A DNA stretch of 64,000 nt from JAPHTQ01 sp050299175 (GTDB lineage: Bacteria > Pseudomonadota > Gammaproteobacteria > Thiohalomonadales > Thiohalomonadaceae), in NCBI GenBank assembly GCA_050299175.1, contig JBNKVM010000010.1:62001-126000 (forward strand), read 5' to 3'. This document shows positions 62,864-64,000 of the stretch, one piece after another. Positions within the stretch are counted from its first letter, which is position 1. Each line of letters opens with the position of its first letter. The position numbers and the translations under genes were made by a program. Below the pieces are notes generated by a model. It ran no database searches, had not been told where the DNA came from, and saw only the letters and a list, made by a program, of their open reading frames with translations.

Positions 62864-63982
62864 CTATTGCAATCGAGCCTCTTCTGCCTGACGAACATAC
62901 TCCTGCACTTTGGGGTGGTCGCGGGTTTGATCCCGAATGTGGCCAAGCATCGTACGCATGTGGCAGACCTCGTTCTCCTGTGCCAGACGATTCTCGACCA
63001 ATCGGTCATGGCTACATCCCCCCGCACAGTGCTGTTGCCATTCGCAACCGAGACACACCACGGGTAATCCCACATCAAGCTGTCGAAGCTCTTCCGCCTT
63101 GGCTGAATCAGGCAGGCGGTTGAAATCAAGTCCGGAAAGATGGCCAAAGCAGTAACTGTCGTCCCGACTGAATTTGTCGCAATGAAAGACCCTGCCATCG
63201 GGCTCGATACTGTAGGTCCCATTGACACAACTTCCTGATGAAGAACACATAGAGCCAGGGAACCCCATCGACAACAGCAGCATGTCTCCCAGTTCACGGA
63301 TGCGTATCCGTGGATCATTCATCAGCAGCCATTCGTCGAACAGCTCTTTCATGAAGCCATAGTATTGCTCACCCTCCAGCGTTTCTCCTTCCAGTGAGGC
63401 ATCTGCTCTGACAGGCAGAAAACAGATGTCGAATATTCCATTGTCACGGTAAAACTCCAGAAACGCCTTTGCGCCGACAGAAAGGCTTTTGCCGGTCAGC
63501 ACGGTAATCACGCCAGAAGAGATATCACGACGCTGGAGCTCCTCGATCCCCTTCATGATCCGATTAAAGGAAGGTTTACCCTTGAAATAGGGTCGCTGTG
63601 CATCATGCACCTGCTGTGGACCATCAAGACTGACGCCCACGGTAAAATCGAATGCCTGCAGGAAATCGAGTACCTTATTAGTAAACATGGTGCCATTGGT
63701 CTGCAGGTAATTGCGAACCTCCTGCTCTGGCTCTTTAAGATACTCCTGTGCAGCAACGGCCTTGCGAAAGAAATCGATACCTGCCAACAACGGTTCACCG
63801 CCGTGCCAGATGAAGCGGAAGGATTGCGTACTTTTGATGGAGAGAATGCGTTCGATGGCCAACGCCATTTGCTCGAACGTCATGTTATCGCTATCTGATT
63901 GCCGGTCATGACAGTACGCGCAACCCAAATTGCAGTTGCGCGTCACTTTCATGATGGCATTGGTCGGCAATGCCACGGCCAT
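62864..63982 (-). CDS. Radical SAM/SPASM-domain enzyme
   Basis: Radical SAM protein of 372 residues. The SAM-cluster motif is C17, C21, C24 in CNLGCAYCHDR. The C-terminal SPASM region (~255-345) has cysteines in SMCSSSGSCVNGTY, VFHCDKF, SYCFGHL and CLGCEWQQHCAGGCSHDR, enough for two auxiliary [4Fe-4S] clusters. The layout is that of sulfatase-maturase-like or peptide-modifying enzymes. AAGGTG lies before the ATG, so the gene is complete at the window edge. The substrate is probably a protein or peptide, but no sulfatase or short precursor was seen nearby. Confidence 0.87.
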   Translation of the reverse strand: MAVALPTNAIMKVTRNCNLGCAYCHDRQSDSDNMTFEQMALAIERILSIKSTQSFRFIWHGGEPLLAGIDFFRKAVAAQEYLKEPEQEVRNYLQTNGTMFTNKVLDFLQAFDFTVGVSLDGPQQVHDAQRPYFKGKPSFNRIMKGIEELQRRDISSGVITVLTGKSLSVGAKAFLEFYRDNGIFDICFLPVRADASLEGETLEGEQYYGFMKELFDEWLLMNDPRIRIRELGDMLLLSMGFPGSMCSSSGSCVNGTYSIEPDGRVFHCDKFSRDDSYCFGHLSGLDFNRLPDSAKAEELRQLDVGLPVVCLGCEWQQHCAGGCSHDRLVENRLAQENEVCHMRTMLGHIRDQTRDHPKVQEYVRQAEEARLQ

Positions 63983-64000
63983 CGCTACACCTTAGAGAGT

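Noticed and set aside
1..64000. tRNA, rRNA, riboswitch, CRISPR array, insertion sequence or prophage
   Set aside because: Gaps between genes are short; none showed tRNA-like folds, regular repeats with spacers, transposase genes or phage genes on inspection.

Overview
The window is 64 kb of a moderately GC-rich gammaproteobacterial chromosome, and nearly all of it is coding. Several blocks keep the gene order known from Pseudomonas and relatives: rpmB-rpmG / radC / coaBC-dut-(algC slot)-argB-slmA; glnK-amtB / ubiK-yifB; dapF-DUF484-xerC; priA...argS-SPOR. A periplasmic polysulfide/thiosulfate-reductase-like molybdoenzyme operon, a TauE/SafE-type permease, a sucrose-making module and a b-type cytochrome suggest a free-living, possibly sulfur-metabolising and salt-exposed species. 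No rRNA, tRNA, CRISPR array, insertion sequence or prophage was seen.

Layout. 0-5.6 kb: Tat-exported molybdopterin enzyme, four-cluster ferredoxin subunit, NrfD anchor, TorD chaperone and a HybE-like protein in one tight operon. 5.7-8.7 kb: NarL-type response regulator facing a hybrid histidine kinase, then a small STAS-like protein. 8.7-17.7 kb: a minus-strand envelope/signalling cluster (CHASE2 adenylate cyclase, a very large beta-propeller/FN3/transglutaminase/TPR lipoprotein, a small secreted helical protein, LemA, an M48 protease with a long C-terminal region). 17.8-27 kb: methyltransferase-lysA-lptM, an esterase, a YugP-type protease, SPOR protein, argS, cytochrome b and priA, with DnaA boxes upstream of priA. 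27.3-37.4 kb: EAL-HDOD protein, L28/L33, radC, coaBC-dut, a membrane protein in the usual algC position, argB, slmA, TauE/SafE permease and a FetAB-like ABC exporter. 37.5-42.2 kb: a CDGSH protein, the torF-glnK-amtB nitrogen operon with a recognisable sigma-54 promoter and an NtrC site, ubiK and yifB. 42.2-47.7 kb: sucrose synthase, sucrose-phosphate synthase/phosphatase and a PfkB kinase. 47.9-64 kb: rep, an HD-GYP phosphodiesterase, small unknowns, a lone FliL-family protein, xerC-DUF484-dapF, an HdfR-like regulator, oxyR with a peroxiredoxin-glutaredoxin and an OxyR operator between them, a ferritin-like protein, a metallophosphoesterase and a radical SAM/SPASM enzyme at the right edge.

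Most notable: (1) the CHASE2-cyclase/giant-lipoprotein/LemA/M48 cluster, which I cannot match to a described system; (2) two copies of a ~140 bp nested palindromic repeat whose internal arms differ in sequence but still pair in each copy; (3) a HybE-family (hydrogenase Tat chaperone) gene in a molybdoenzyme operon; (4) a membrane protein that looks like the sensory N-terminal half of long-form AlgC without its enzyme half; (5) three DnaA boxes in front of priA; (6) good sigma-54/NtrC and OxyR sites. Functions are read from sequence motifs and remembered family features; no database search was run.
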